A stretch of 64,000 bases of DNA from NIOZ-UU13 sp964417935. Lineage in GTDB: Bacteria; Planctomycetota; Phycisphaerae; Sedimentisphaerales; Anaerobacaceae. The notes below the pieces were generated by a model that worked only from the letters and a program-made list of their open reading frames with translations, had not been told where the DNA came from and ran no database searches. The DNA lies in NCBI GenBank assembly GCA_964417935.1, contig CAYQKF010000004.1, positions 1 to 64,000 of the forward strand. The letters are read 5' to 3'. Of this stretch, positions 15,871 through 24,512 are shown one piece after another. Positions within the stretch are counted from its first letter, which is position 1. Each line of letters starts with the position of its first letter. The position numbers were made by a program, and so were the translations under genes.

Positions 15871-17121
15871 ATGAAACTGAAATCAGGTTGGCTTGACGCA
15901 ATTCTCATCGTTGTCGGGTTGTCCACGATGCTGGTGGTCATAGGTTTTCCGTCTCAGGTTGCAGCCCAAGAGAGAAAAGTCTCTGTCCCACCGTCGGAGC
16001 TGCCAGCTGTCATAAGAAAGGCTATCGAGGAAGCGTTTCCGAACGGGAAGATCATAAAAATTGAAAAGGAGGTTGAAGGGGATGACCCAGGCCAATATGA
16101 CGTGGACATAGGCTCCGGCGGAAAAGAGTACGAAGTTGAAATCTCCCCGGAAGGGAAGGTCATTGAAATCAAGGAGCAGATGGCTTCAAGAAGAGCCCCA
16201 GGCGGCGAGCAAGGCAAGAAATGGACGGAATCTTTCGGTCAGGAGAACCGCACGTTCTCCTCGGTTGGCAGGAATCGGTTCTTTATTCTCGAGCCTGGTC
16301 ATCAACTTGTACTTCAAAGTCGTACAGAAAAAGTGGTGATTACCGTCCTGGATGCAACAAAGAACATCGGTGGTGTAAAAACGAGAGTTGTTGAAGAACG
16401 GGAAGAAGAGAACGGAGAACTAAAGGAAGTGTCGAGGAACTTCTTCGCCATTTGCAGAAAGCACGGCGACGTATTCTATTTCGGAGAGGAGGTGGACAAT
16501 TACAAGGACGGCAAGATAGTCAGGCACTCGGGAGCGTGGAGGGCGGACGAGAAGAATTCGAAAGCGGGCATCATTATGCCCGGGACGATTCTCCTGGGGG
16601 CCAGACATTACCAGGAGATGGCGCCGAACGCCATGGACAGGGCTGAGATAATAAGTGATGACGTAACGATGAAGACGCCGGCGGGAACATTCAAGAACTG
16701 CATAAGAGTAGAAGAGACGTCCGGAATAGACGCGGGCGAAAAATGCTACAAAACGTATGCACCAGGTGTGGGCCTCATTCAAGATGAAGATCTATTGTTG
16801 ACTAAGTATAGTAAAGCGAAAGAAGGAAGCATTTCGCTCGAGGATTTACCACCTGCGGTACGTGCTGCCATAGAGAAACATGCAGCCGGAGGAAAAATCA
16901 CAGAGATTGAAAAGGGGACGGTAAAAGGAATCCTTGTGTACGAGGCCGAGGTTGTCTTGGACGGCAAGGAGTCCGACATCCTCGTGTCTGCTACAGGTAA
17001 GTATCTCGGGACAGAAGAGGAAGAAGAGGCTAAGGGCCGGCAAGACAAAGAAGACGACAATGATGAAAATGATGATGAGGACGACGATGATGAAGATGAG
17101 GACAATGATGACGATGATTAG
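15871..17121 (+). CDS. exported PepSY-like protein with acidic C-terminal tail
   Basis: The 416-residue product has a signal peptide (LDAILIVVGLSTMLVVIGFP, cut near VAAQ-E). A PepSY-like repeat follows (about 40-105: LPAVIRKAIEEAFPNGKIIK then YDVDIGSGGKEYEVEISPEG). The central domain (about 120-300) is of a kind often seen for outer-layer lipoprotein-like domains, and a second PepSY-like repeat (about 320-390, LPPAVRAAIEKHAAGGKITE) comes after it. The last 30 residues are almost only Asp/Glu. PepSY-like domains are generally linked to inhibitor or sensing functions in the periplasm; the acidic tail could bind cations. The GAAGGAGA ribosome site is strong. It belongs with the next gene, which has the same layout and upstream element. 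Confidence 0.75.
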   Translation: MKLKSGWLDAILIVVGLSTMLVVIGFPSQVAAQERKVSVPPSELPAVIRKAIEEAFPNGKIIKIEKEVEGDDPGQYDVDIGSGGKEYEVEISPEGKVIEIKEQMASRRAPGGEQGKKWTESFGQENRTFSSVGRNRFFILEPGHQLVLQSRTEKVVITVLDATKNIGGVKTRVVEEREEENGELKEVSRNFFAICRKHGDVFYFGEEVDNYKDGKIVRHSGAWRADEKNSKAGIIMPGTILLGARHYQEMAPNAMDRAEIISDDVTMKTPAGTFKNCIRVEETSGIDAGEKCYKTYAPGVGLIQDEDLLLTKYSKAKEGSISLEDLPPAVRAAIEKHAAGGKITEIEKGTVKGILVYEAEVVLDGKESDILVSATGKYLGTEEEEEAKGRQDKEDDNDENDDEDDDDEDEDNDDDD

Positions 17122-17182
17122 GAATAACAAAAGTCGTGGACACATAGCTAATATCGTAGTCGATAAAGCCGACAAGTGTCGG

Positions 17183-17213
17183 CGGCCTGGCCACGGTGGC
17201 AGGCTGTAGAATT
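17183..17213 (+). promoter_or_regulatory. shared upstream hairpin element, copy 2
   Basis: CGGCCTG-GCCACGGTGG-CAGGCTG, 27 of 31 bases identical to 15811-15841, located 25 bases before the start of the second acidic-tail gene. Confidence 0.5.
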
Positions 17214-17238
17214 GTGGTTTTTTTATAGGAGATTTAAG

Positions 17239-18507
17239 ATGGTAAAGAGACATTGGAAACTGATTGGTTTGGTGCTTCTTATTGGCTTAATAGCGTGCCC
17301 TCTGACATACGCAGATAAGGAAAAGGTGGGCATTGCATCGCGGATTGAGCAGATCGAGAAGCAAATGTGGGATGCGTCGAAGAAACTCGATTTTGAGCGG
17401 GCAGCTTCTCTGCGGGACCAGTTGAAAAAGCTAAAGATGGCATCGGAAAATAACCAGATTGAGAAAGAAATGTGGGAAGCGGCGAAAAAACTGGATTTTG
17501 AGCGGGCAGCTGCTATAAGGAACCAGTTGAAACAACTCAAGAGCAACAAGAAGGACAACGACAATCCCGGTGACAAAGACAGCCAACAAAAGAAAAAGTC
17601 CAGGGGCAAAAAGAAGGACGAGGATGAAAACGAAGGCAAGGGCGAAGTTGAACGCAAAGTAAAAGAAGCGAAGGTCCCAAAGGCTGCAATGGCGACGCTT
17701 AAGAAACTTGCCGACGGTGCCAAAATCACCGAGTTTGCGGAGGAAATTGAGTTCGGCCACACATTCTATGAGGGCTCGTGGAAAAATCGTTCCGGCGCGA
17801 ATATGGATGTGCTGGTCACGCAAACGGGCGACCTCGTGGAAATCGAGCAACAGGTGGACATCGACGAAGTCCCGGGAGCGGCGTTGAAGATGGCACGCAA
17901 AGCAGCCGGCAAGGATGCTGAGTTGGCTTTTGAGAAAAAGACGATGATTCTCTACGAGGTCAAATTCCGGAAGGGTGACAGCCGACACGAGCTGCTTCTG
18001 ACTCCTGATGGTCGCCGCGTTGAGGAAGAGATTGAGAAAGGCAAACCAGACGACGGTGACGAGGATGACGAGGACGATGACGACAAGCAAAACATGAAGG
18101 CTAAAGGCAACGACGACGAAGATGAAGACGACGAAGACGAGGACGACGAAGACGATGATGACGATGACGAGGAAGATGGCGACGACGATGAAGAAGACGG
18201 CGACGAAGATGAAGACGGCGACGACGATGACGAAGATGGCGATGACGATGATGAAGACGGCGACGATGATGAAGACGATGACGATGATGAAGAAGATGGC
18301 GACGACGATGACGAGGAAGACGGCGACGATGAAGACGATGACAAAGAAGACGGCGACGATGATGAAGACGAAGACGACGATGATGAAGACGAAGATGGCA
18401 ACGACAATGAAGATAACGAAGACAATGATGACGAAGAAGAAGACGACGATGATGACGACGAAGAAAATGAAGACGATGATGACAACGAGAATGGCAAGAA
18501 GAAATAG
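17239..18507 (+). CDS. exported UVR-motif / PepSY-like protein with a long Asp/Glu tail
   Basis: From the ATG at 17239 (TAGGAGA site) the product is 422 residues; the upstream in-frame ATG at 17176 would destroy the signal peptide. Order: signal peptide (KLIGLVLLIGLIACPLTYA); two consecutive UVR motifs (about 33-60 and 70-97; KLDFERAASLRDQLKKLK and KLDFERAAAIRNQLKQLK); a Lys-rich linker; PepSY-like repeats (about 145-265); then about 150 residues almost purely Asp and Glu, with scattered Gly/Asn. UVR motifs are known as UvrB-UvrC contact helices and also occur in regulators such as McsA; in an exported protein they are unexpected. The tail is coded by GAC/GAT/GAA tandem-like repeats. Function unknown; cation binding is an inference from charge. 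Confidence 0.75.
   Translation: MVKRHWKLIGLVLLIGLIACPLTYADKEKVGIASRIEQIEKQMWDASKKLDFERAASLRDQLKKLKMASENNQIEKEMWEAAKKLDFERAAAIRNQLKQLKSNKKDNDNPGDKDSQQKKKSRGKKKDEDENEGKGEVERKVKEAKVPKAAMATLKKLADGAKITEFAEEIEFGHTFYEGSWKNRSGANMDVLVTQTGDLVEIEQQVDIDEVPGAALKMARKAAGKDAELAFEKKTMILYEVKFRKGDSRHELLLTPDGRRVEEEIEKGKPDDGDEDDEDDDDKQNMKAKGNDDEDEDDEDEDDEDDDDDDEEDGDDDEEDGDEDEDGDDDDEDGDDDDEDGDDDEDDDDDEEDGDDDDEEDGDDEDDDKEDGDDDEDEDDDDEDEDGNDNEDNEDNDDEEEDDDDDDEENEDDDDNENGKKK
18046..18503 (+). repeat. low-complexity GAC/GAT/GAA tract
   Basis: About 460 bases of imperfect repeats such as GACGATGACGAAGATGGCGA coding the acidic tail. The opposite strand gives a long Ser-rich shadow frame that is not a gene. Confidence 0.85.
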
Positions 18508-18571
18508 GACAGTGATAATTAACGACAAGACAATTGGTCACACATCAAGTTGTCGGAACGTAAATCCGCAT

Positions 18572-18615
18572 CGCTGGGCGCTCAAAACATCGCGCCCAGC
18601 GGTGTTTTCTTTTTG
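18572..18615 (+). terminator. rho-independent terminator after the acidic-tail gene
   Basis: CGCTGGGCGC pairs perfectly with GCGCCCAGCG (10 bp, 10-base loop), followed by GTGTTTTCTTTTT. It lies 65 bases past the stop at 18507, so the pair of PepSY-like genes forms its own transcription unit. Confidence 0.85.
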
Positions 18616-18780
18616 GTATTCATACAACCTGTGGTTTCTAAATGGACTTCAGCCTCCACAAAACGCACTTACCGGCAGGCTGAGGGAAAGAGTAGTTTTC
18701 AATAAATGCGACAAACGCCGAGCAGCTTAACTGAGATAGAAGATTATAAACGCAGTATTCTCAACGAAAGGGATGAAAGA

Positions 18781-18867
18781 ATGAGCTCGAAACGTTGGAT
18801 ACTGATTGTCCTTCTTGCGCTGGCAGTTTTGATGGTAGTGCTCGTACGTATCGTGCCATCCTGGTAA
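18781..18867 (+). CDS. 28-residue single-span membrane peptide
   Basis: The ATG at 18781 is preceded by AAAGGGATGAAAGA. The product starts MSSKRWILIVLLALAVLMVV and ends LVRIVPSW: a basic N-terminus, then one strongly hydrophobic span. It lies 47 bases upstream of the HlyD-type gene and is on the same strand. No family is recognised; it could be a small subunit or regulator of the efflux adaptor. The composition is that of a real membrane peptide and not of random DNA, but expression is unproven. Confidence 0.45.
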   Translation: MSSKRWILIVLLALAVLMVVLVRIVPSW

Positions 18868-18914
18868 GAGCATTTTGCAGGTTAGGCCGGACGGAATGTG
18901 AGAGCAAGAGAACA

Positions 18915-20696
18915 ATGAATGATAAAGATAAAAACAAGCAAAATGAATTGGTAAATCGACGTCAGGGAATACTGGGACTTGTAGGTGGCGGCAAGAGGCC
19001 GTGGGTAATCTTAATCTTCGCTGCGGCAGCTTTGACGGTATGGTCATTGTGGGGCTCAATGAGAAAAGCGGGCTTGGTTTCTACGAGTAATAGACTAAGC
19101 ACCTTCCCTGTGCGTCGCGATGATTTAACCATCACTGTTACGGAAGGCGGCAGCACCAAGGCCAGCCAGACCATAGATATCAGGTCCGAGGTCTATGGCG
19201 AGGCGACTATAATTAGTCTTATTCCCGAAGGCACTTATATTACGCAAGAAGATGTAAATGCCGGCAAGCTGCTCGTGGAGCTGGATTCTTCGAGTTTGAA
19301 AGAAAGGCTCAAAGAAGAAGAGAAGAGGCTTTCCAGTGACGAGGCGCGCCTTACCGAGGAACAGGAGAATTATCATATTCAGCGAAACCAAAATGAAAGC
19401 GATATTACCGCGGCTCAACTGGCAGTAAAGTTTGCCCTGATGGACCTTCAAAAATATCTTGGTGAGACTGTTGCACAAAAGGTTGTCGAGAAATCGAGCC
19501 TGGACCCGAATTCAAATTTTGATATAACATCGCTCCTCACCAATAATGACCCAAATGACCCAAACAGTTTGAGTGGTGGGTCTTCACAGCAACTGAAACA
19601 ACTAAAAGATGCTATTCTTCTTGCCGAGGGGCAATTGGAAAAAGCAAATGACGTGTTGGAAGGGACGCGGGAGCTTCACGATGCGAATTACGTATCGGAG
19701 CTTGAGTTGAAGGGTGCTGTACTGGATGTGGAACGTTATAGGATTCAAAGAGAAAGCGCCGTCGAGGCTCTGAAATTGTACAGGCGTTATGATTTTCCCA
19801 AAGAAGCCGAGATGTACCTCAGCGATTACAAAGAGGCCGAGCGAGAATTGGTGCGGATGCGAGCCCGTGCCCGGTCCAGGATGGCACAGGCCCAGGCCAG
19901 ACTGAGCAATGCGGAAGAAGAAGTAGCCGAGTCAAGAGAAGACGTACAAAGAAGGATAAAACAGGTTGATGCCTGTACAATCAGAGCGCCGGTGCCGGGC
20001 CTGGTGGTGTATGGTACAAGTGGCGAGCCATGGAAAGAAAGGGAGAGAGGACCTGTTCAGGAAGGGGGCAAGGTTTATCAGCGTCAGACAATTATATCAC
20101 TTCCGAATACGGCAGAAATTATTGTTGAAATCCGTGTCCACGAGTCCTCGGTCGATAAAGTTCGTCCGGGTCAGCGTGCGACCATTACCGTTGATGCCTT
20201 TCCCGATAAAACCTTTCAGGGTGAGGTGCTTAAGGTTGCGCCACTGCCCGATTCACAGCAGGGTTTCCTTAATCCTGACGTCAAGGTTTACACTACCAAG
20301 GTCAGCATGGAGGGTTCTCACGATTCTGTTAGACCCGGCATGTCGGCAAAGGTTGAGATTCTGGTTGACCAGTTAGAAGATGTCCTAATTGTACCGGTCC
20401 AGGCGGTTGCAATTCGTGAGAGTAAAAAGATGTGCTATGTTATGGCTTCTAATACCCCGCAGCCACGAGCGGTGAGCACAGGTGCTTTCAATGATACTTT
20501 TGTGGAGATTATTAGCGGTCTGGAAGAGGGCGAGCAGGTGCTGTTAAATCCTCCACTATTGATCGAGCCAAGTGCTGTGGCCAGATCGACGGAGGAACGT
20601 AAACTACCACCGGGTAGAGAGCCGCCGGGGGACACCCCGCCGAAGGCCCAGCCACGTGCTGGAATTGCGAAGGGCGAAAGTGGTGTGGAGAAATGA
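18915..20696 (+). CDS. HlyD/RND-type periplasmic adaptor subunit of an efflux system
   Basis: The preferred ATG at 18915 gives 593 residues; 40 more upstream codons are open but have no coding character and include the small peptide gene in another frame. There is one N-terminal membrane anchor (WVILIFAAAALTVWSLWGSM). A biotinyl-lipoyl half follows (VTEGGSTKASQTIDIRSEVY, then LIPEGTYITQEDVNAGKLLV), then a long coiled coil (about 130-340). The second lipoyl half has IRAPVPGLVVYG, followed by a beta-barrel (IIVEIRVHESSVDKVRPGQR) and a membrane-proximal domain ending near LEEGEQVLLNPPLLIEP. Such adaptors join inner-membrane ABC or RND pumps to outer-membrane channels. No pump gene follows here, so the partner must be elsewhere. 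The two-component genes downstream may regulate it. Confidence 0.85.
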   Translation: MNDKDKNKQNELVNRRQGILGLVGGGKRPWVILIFAAAALTVWSLWGSMRKAGLVSTSNRLSTFPVRRDDLTITVTEGGSTKASQTIDIRSEVYGEATIISLIPEGTYITQEDVNAGKLLVELDSSSLKERLKEEEKRLSSDEARLTEEQENYHIQRNQNESDITAAQLAVKFALMDLQKYLGETVAQKVVEKSSLDPNSNFDITSLLTNNDPNDPNSLSGGSSQQLKQLKDAILLAEGQLEKANDVLEGTRELHDANYVSELELKGAVLDVERYRIQRESAVEALKLYRRYDFPKEAEMYLSDYKEAERELVRMRARARSRMAQAQARLSNAEEEVAESREDVQRRIKQVDACTIRAPVPGLVVYGTSGEPWKERERGPVQEGGKVYQRQTIISLPNTAEIIVEIRVHESSVDKVRPGQRATITVDAFPDKTFQGEVLKVAPLPDSQQGFLNPDVKVYTTKVSMEGSHDSVRPGMSAKVEILVDQLEDVLIVPVQAVAIRESKKMCYVMASNTPQPRAVSTGAFNDTFVEIISGLEEGEQVLLNPPLLIEPSAVARSTEERKLPPGREPPGDTPPKAQPRAGIAKGESGVEK

Positions 20697-20955
20697 GCCG
20701 GCAATGCAAGAGTTGCGCAAAACTCCATAGTGCAAGAGTGATGGGCCAATTGCTGGTGTAAAGTAAGCAAAATATGAATACGTGCCGTTGGACCTGTTTC
20801 TCGAGCGACTGATGAGGGCGGTATTGAGGATGACGAGGATGATGATGGAGAGGCAGGAAAAACAGTGACAGACAAAGTTTTCAGAGCTAAAATATGCACT
20901 GCTGAGTTACATGGTATGACTACTCTGCGGTGCATTTTCTATTGTGGGCATCCAA
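20697..20955 (+). other. intergenic region before the response regulator
   Basis: No supported gene. It includes a short GAGGATGACGAGGATGATGA stretch like the acidic-tail coding repeats of the upstream genes, possibly a relic of a third acidic-tail protein. A GTG at 20944 could extend the regulator by 4 residues. Confidence 0.4.
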
Positions 20956-21630
20956 ATGCGTCTGCTGGTTATAGAAGACTATAGGCCTTTACAACAATCC
21001 CTTACAAAGGGGCTGCGCGAGGCCGGTTTTGCTGTGGATACCACTCGCGACGGCCAGGAGGGCCTATGGTATGCAATGAGTAATGAGTATGACGTTATCA
21101 TCCTTGACCTTATGCTGCCCGGTATGAATGGCCTCGAAATCCTCAAAAAGATTAGAACTCAAGGCCGAAAATCCCATGTCCTGATCCTGACGGCCAAAGA
21201 CACCGTACAAGACCGCGTAACCGGTCTGGACCTCGGCGCTGATGATTACCTGGTCAAGCCGTTCGCCTTCAAAGAGCTGCTGGCGCGCGTTCGCGCATTA
21301 CTGCGTCGCAGCTATCGCCAGAAGAATCCTCGAATTAGGGTAAAGGATCTGCAGATTGACCTTACCACGCAGAGAGTATGGCGCGGTAGAGAGGAAATTC
21401 AGCTTACACCCAGGGAATATGCTCTTCTCGAATATTTGGCAATGCGGGCCGGACAAACCATATCCCGCACAGATATATGGGAGCACGTTTACGATTTCAA
21501 CTCATCCGCATCCAGCAATGTTGTCGATGTGTATATTGGCTATCTGCGAAAAAAATTTGAACGACCGAATAAACCTCGCTTGATTCACACAGTCCGGGGT
21601 CGAGGCTACGTCTTGGGAGCACAATCGTGA
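20956..21630 (+). CDS. OmpR-family response regulator
   Basis: The 224-residue product (ATG 20956) has a receiver domain with the acidic pair in VIEDYRPLQQ, the phospho-acceptor Asp51 in VIILDLMLPGMNGLE, the Thr in LILTAKD and the Lys in YLVKPFAFKELL. A winged-helix DNA-binding domain follows (about 128-224; QLTPREYALLEYLAMRAGQT and NVVDVYIGYLRKKF, ending HTVRGRGYVLG). It overlaps the kinase gene by 4 bases, so the two are translated together. Targets are not visible; the neighbouring adaptor and acidic-tail genes are the obvious candidates. Confidence 0.95.
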   Translation: MRLLVIEDYRPLQQSLTKGLREAGFAVDTTRDGQEGLWYAMSNEYDVIILDLMLPGMNGLEILKKIRTQGRKSHVLILTAKDTVQDRVTGLDLGADDYLVKPFAFKELLARVRALLRRSYRQKNPRIRVKDLQIDLTTQRVWRGREEIQLTPREYALLEYLAMRAGQTISRTDIWEHVYDFNSSASSNVVDVYIGYLRKKFERPNKPRLIHTVRGRGYVLGAQS

Positions 21631-23072
21631 CCTATTCACTCAGAACTCGCTTGCTCACCGGCATAATTGTCGGGATGATACTGCTGCTGACAGTATTTAG
21701 CCTGCTAATATATGGGGTGATTCGCAGTGCACTGGTAAAACAATTCGATACTTCACTGGCATCTGTCACCCATATGCTGGCAGCCTCAGTCGAGCTCGAT
21801 AATGAAGAGATCGAGCTGGAGTTCGAAGCGCAACAAATGTCGGAATTTCAAAACGCAGAGCACCCCACTCACTACCAGCTCTGGGGACCTAACGACATAG
21901 TAGTAGCAAAGTCTCCTCTGTTGGACACGGATGATCTTTTGCGCATTAAGGGCTCCCTCAATGAACTTGTTCTTGGAACCTTACAAGACAAAAACGGTCA
22001 ACCTCAACGAACAGCAGGCCTAAAGTTTATGCCAAGGATCGCAGACAGTGATGATAAAAATTACCAGCCACCGACGAATGTACAAGCACTTACTCTGGTA
22101 GTTGCTCGGGATGCCGGCGATTTGCATGGCCAATTGCGGTTCTTGCGCTGGCTTCTTTTGATTGCGTCAGCCGCGGTGATCGCTTTGTCTTTCCTTATTG
22201 CCGCTATCATAGTCCGACAGGGCCTTAATCCCTTGCACTCCATCGCGGCTGGGATCGCGGCCATTAGTGAAGACGATCTCGCGACTCGCATTGGAACTAC
22301 GTCAGTCCCAGCGGAGATATTACCGATTAAGAACCGGCTGAACGATCTCTTATCTCGGATTGAAGACGCTTTTAGGCGTGAGCGACGCTTTACCGCAGAC
22401 GTCGCCCATGAGCTGCGAACGCCTTTGGCAGGTATCCGTTCAATAATTGAGGTAACCCTGAGACGCGCTCGCGATACTGACGAATATCAGAGCGTCCTTT
22501 CCGAGTGTGTTCTAATCGTCGAAAACATGCAGACAATGGTGAACAACCTGCTGATGATTGCCCGCCTCGATGCTTGCCAGGTGACCTTTCGCCATGAGCA
22601 TATCTACCTCTCCGAGTTGGTGAATTCCTGCTGGCGGCCATTTTCAGAAAAAGCAAAAGAACGCGAGATTGCTTTTGAGAATCAGGCCCCCAACGATATA
22701 ACGGTTGACTCGGACAGTGAGAACCTCTCCATGGTTTTGTCGAACCTGCTGAACAACGCAGTCGAGTATGCGAACGACGCCGGCCAAATTTGGGCCACTG
22801 CCAACTATACCGATGATTCTGTAGAGATCACCGTTGCCAATACCGGTTGTCAGCTTACCAACGAGCAGGCCGAACAGGTATTTGATTGCTTCTGGCGAGG
22901 TGATTCATCGCGCAAGGACGCAGGCGTTCACTGTGGTTTGGGCCTGGCTTTGGTTCAAAGGATAATCCGGGCTTTAGGCGGCTTCACAACCGCCGAGGTA
23001 ACGCCTGACGGGATATTCACCATTTGCCTGGTCCTGTCCCAACAGGCAAAGTCTGGCAGGAAGGACTGCTAA
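21627..23072 (+). CDS. membrane sensor histidine kinase (HAMP, HisKA, HATPase)
   Basis: The 481-residue product has a transmembrane segment at about 10-32, a periplasmic sensor region (about 33-170) and a second span (about 170-192, LLIASAAVIALSFLIAAIIV). It continues with HAMP (about 193-245) and HisKA with phospho-acceptor His261 in FTADVAHELRTPLAGIRS. The HATPase domain has an N box (LSNLLNNAVEYA), a shortened G1 (ANTG) and G2 (GLGLALVQRI). It resembles heavy-metal/envelope sensors of the CusS/QseC type. The periplasmic region shows no known ligand domain by eye. It starts inside the regulator stop codon (GTGA). Confidence 0.93.
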   Translation: MTYSLRTRLLTGIIVGMILLLTVFSLLIYGVIRSALVKQFDTSLASVTHMLAASVELDNEEIELEFEAQQMSEFQNAEHPTHYQLWGPNDIVVAKSPLLDTDDLLRIKGSLNELVLGTLQDKNGQPQRTAGLKFMPRIADSDDKNYQPPTNVQALTLVVARDAGDLHGQLRFLRWLLLIASAAVIALSFLIAAIIVRQGLNPLHSIAAGIAAISEDDLATRIGTTSVPAEILPIKNRLNDLLSRIEDAFRRERRFTADVAHELRTPLAGIRSIIEVTLRRARDTDEYQSVLSECVLIVENMQTMVNNLLMIARLDACQVTFRHEHIYLSELVNSCWRPFSEKAKEREIAFENQAPNDITVDSDSENLSMVLSNLLNNAVEYANDAGQIWATANYTDDSVEITVANTGCQLTNEQAEQVFDCFWRGDSSRKDAGVHCGLGLALVQRIIRALGGFTTAEVTPDGIFTICLVLSQQAKSGRKDC

Positions 23073-23093
23073 ATTAAGTAGCCATGCGCAACT

Positions 23094-23117
23094 GATAGTT
23101 GCCGCATAGCATTTATT
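23094..23117 (+). terminator. hairpin after the histidine kinase gene
   Basis: ATGCG-CAACT-GAT-AGTTG-C-CGCAT, a 10-bp stem with one bulged base, begins 21 bases past the kinase stop. No U-tract follows, so it may be a weak terminator or an mRNA 3' end structure. Confidence 0.4.
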
Positions 23118-23477
23118 GCCGGATGATTAACCAGGCAAACAGGTGTCCTTGGCATGCAGCTTGTCCATCCACCATCCGGTCGAAGCTGTTCGCTCCCATT
23201 TTCACTTTTCAAATATGTCTTCTTTCAAGCTTAATACGGATTTAGTTACGGCAAGATTATTAGCCGGTTCTACCAGTATTTGCGAACCAGCAACTGCGCA
23301 CAGAGCACGCACTAAACTTGCTCAATTTGGCGTTCTGCCGGTGCTCGCCTGGCGTTCGGTCAGCGTCAGAATAGCAAGTCGGGAATCTCTTACTCAAAAT
23401 GAAGCTCAGATTTTCCAGTTGAATTGCATACCAAAATAATATAGAATGAAGGAATAAGCCTTATAAGGAGAAAAGCC
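23118..23477. other. intergenic region before a prepilin-like gene
   Basis: A 98-codon frame (23143-23439) is open here but lacks family resemblance, hydropathy or a ribosome site that would support it. AATATAGAAT near 23450 could be part of a promoter for the next gene. Confidence 0.3.
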
Positions 23478-24323
23478 ATGAGTAAATCACGAGCATTCAC
23501 TCTTATAGAACTTCTCGTTGTTATTGCCATCATTGCCGTTCTGATGGGGATATTGATGCCGGCGCTAAAGAAAGCGAGAAACCAGGCCCAGAGTTCAGTC
23601 TGTCAGGGAAACCTCAAAAACTTTACGTATGCGGTACACATGTATGCACAAGACTATGACGACAAGTTCTGCCATCCCGCCAGCTGCTATTTTTCTCAGT
23701 CGGCCTCCTACCCCGGGGAGGTAGGCGGTCATCACAAACGCTGGTGCAATGGCGATATGTATCTGAGGGACCATCCGGAATATGCCAGCGAATTCTTTAA
23801 GTATTTGGCCGAAACGCGGGCACTCATCTGCCCGACGTTTAAACGCCTGGCCAAGAGCACACGCTTTCACTCAGACTTCGCAGATGAGAGCGATGGCGTT
23901 GAAAACTACATGCCCTGGTACAACTACAGTATGAATGCCTATCTTGGCATGAAGGATGGTAAGTGGGGCGTGCTAAAGACCCTGAATGTGAAGAACCCGG
24001 CACAGGTATTTTCCTTTGCCGACGAGGGCTGCCTGATAAAGAAAGGCTACTTCTGGCAGGGACTCAACGACACCGCCCTGTTTCCTGTCTGGCCCACGAG
24101 CGAAGCCCCAAACTGGGTTCAGAGAGCCGGCGGCAGCAAATGGAACGTCAAGCCCGGCCCTGCTTCCGAGGGTGGTTTAGGTGAGTTCACTGACGCCATC
24201 GCCGGCTTCCACAACGCGCCTACATCGGACCCCGTGGGAGGGAAAGGGAACGTGGCGTTTCTTGATGGCCATGTAGGAGCCCACTCAATGGAGGAGTCAT
24301 TCGCCCTGGCTTGGCCTTATTAG
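23478..24323 (+). CDS. prepilin-type N-terminal methylation domain / H-x9-DG protein
   Basis: The 281-residue product opens MSKSRAFTLIELLVVIAIIA, a short type III prepilin leader with cleavage before Phe7. A pseudopilin helix (MPALKKARNQAQSSVCQGNL) and a globular domain follow. The C-terminal motif is GNVAFLDGHVG with a preceding His (HNAPTSDP). A strong AAGGAGA ribosome site precedes the ATG. It is expected to be processed by prepilin peptidase and exposed beyond the inner membrane. It is convergent with another protein of the same type at 24513, and neither has secretion genes nearby. Confidence 0.87.
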   Translation: MSKSRAFTLIELLVVIAIIAVLMGILMPALKKARNQAQSSVCQGNLKNFTYAVHMYAQDYDDKFCHPASCYFSQSASYPGEVGGHHKRWCNGDMYLRDHPEYASEFFKYLAETRALICPTFKRLAKSTRFHSDFADESDGVENYMPWYNYSMNAYLGMKDGKWGVLKTLNVKNPAQVFSFADEGCLIKKGYFWQGLNDTALFPVWPTSEAPNWVQRAGGSKWNVKPGPASEGGLGEFTDAIAGFHNAPTSDPVGGKGNVAFLDGHVGAHSMEESFALAWPY

Positions 24324-24512
24324 AATCACTGTCAGTTATGCAAAACACTATTTCTCCTGTCGAAAACAGAACGCACCCAAGCGATGCAAACGATGTCGGC
24401 GGAATTAGAGAAATCGTTACTAAGAGAAGGTAACTTATAGCATGAATAGTCGTTTTCTCTACATTCCGCATGAGAGTGCATCATCCGTACACCCATGCTA
24501 CAAACCACATTG

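Noticed and set aside
17952..18528. Long minus-strand frames rich in Ser or in hydrophobic residues opposite the acidic tail
   Set aside because: They are shadows of the GAC/GAT/GAA repeat in other frames; no ribosome site or family resemblance.
18795..18914. 40-codon extension of the HlyD-type gene
   Set aside because: It overlaps the 28-residue membrane peptide in another frame and destroys the expected short cytoplasmic N-terminus.
23143..23439. 98-codon plus-strand frame between the histidine kinase and prepilin genes
   Set aside because: No family resemblance or ribosome site; it covers the likely promoter region of the prepilin gene.
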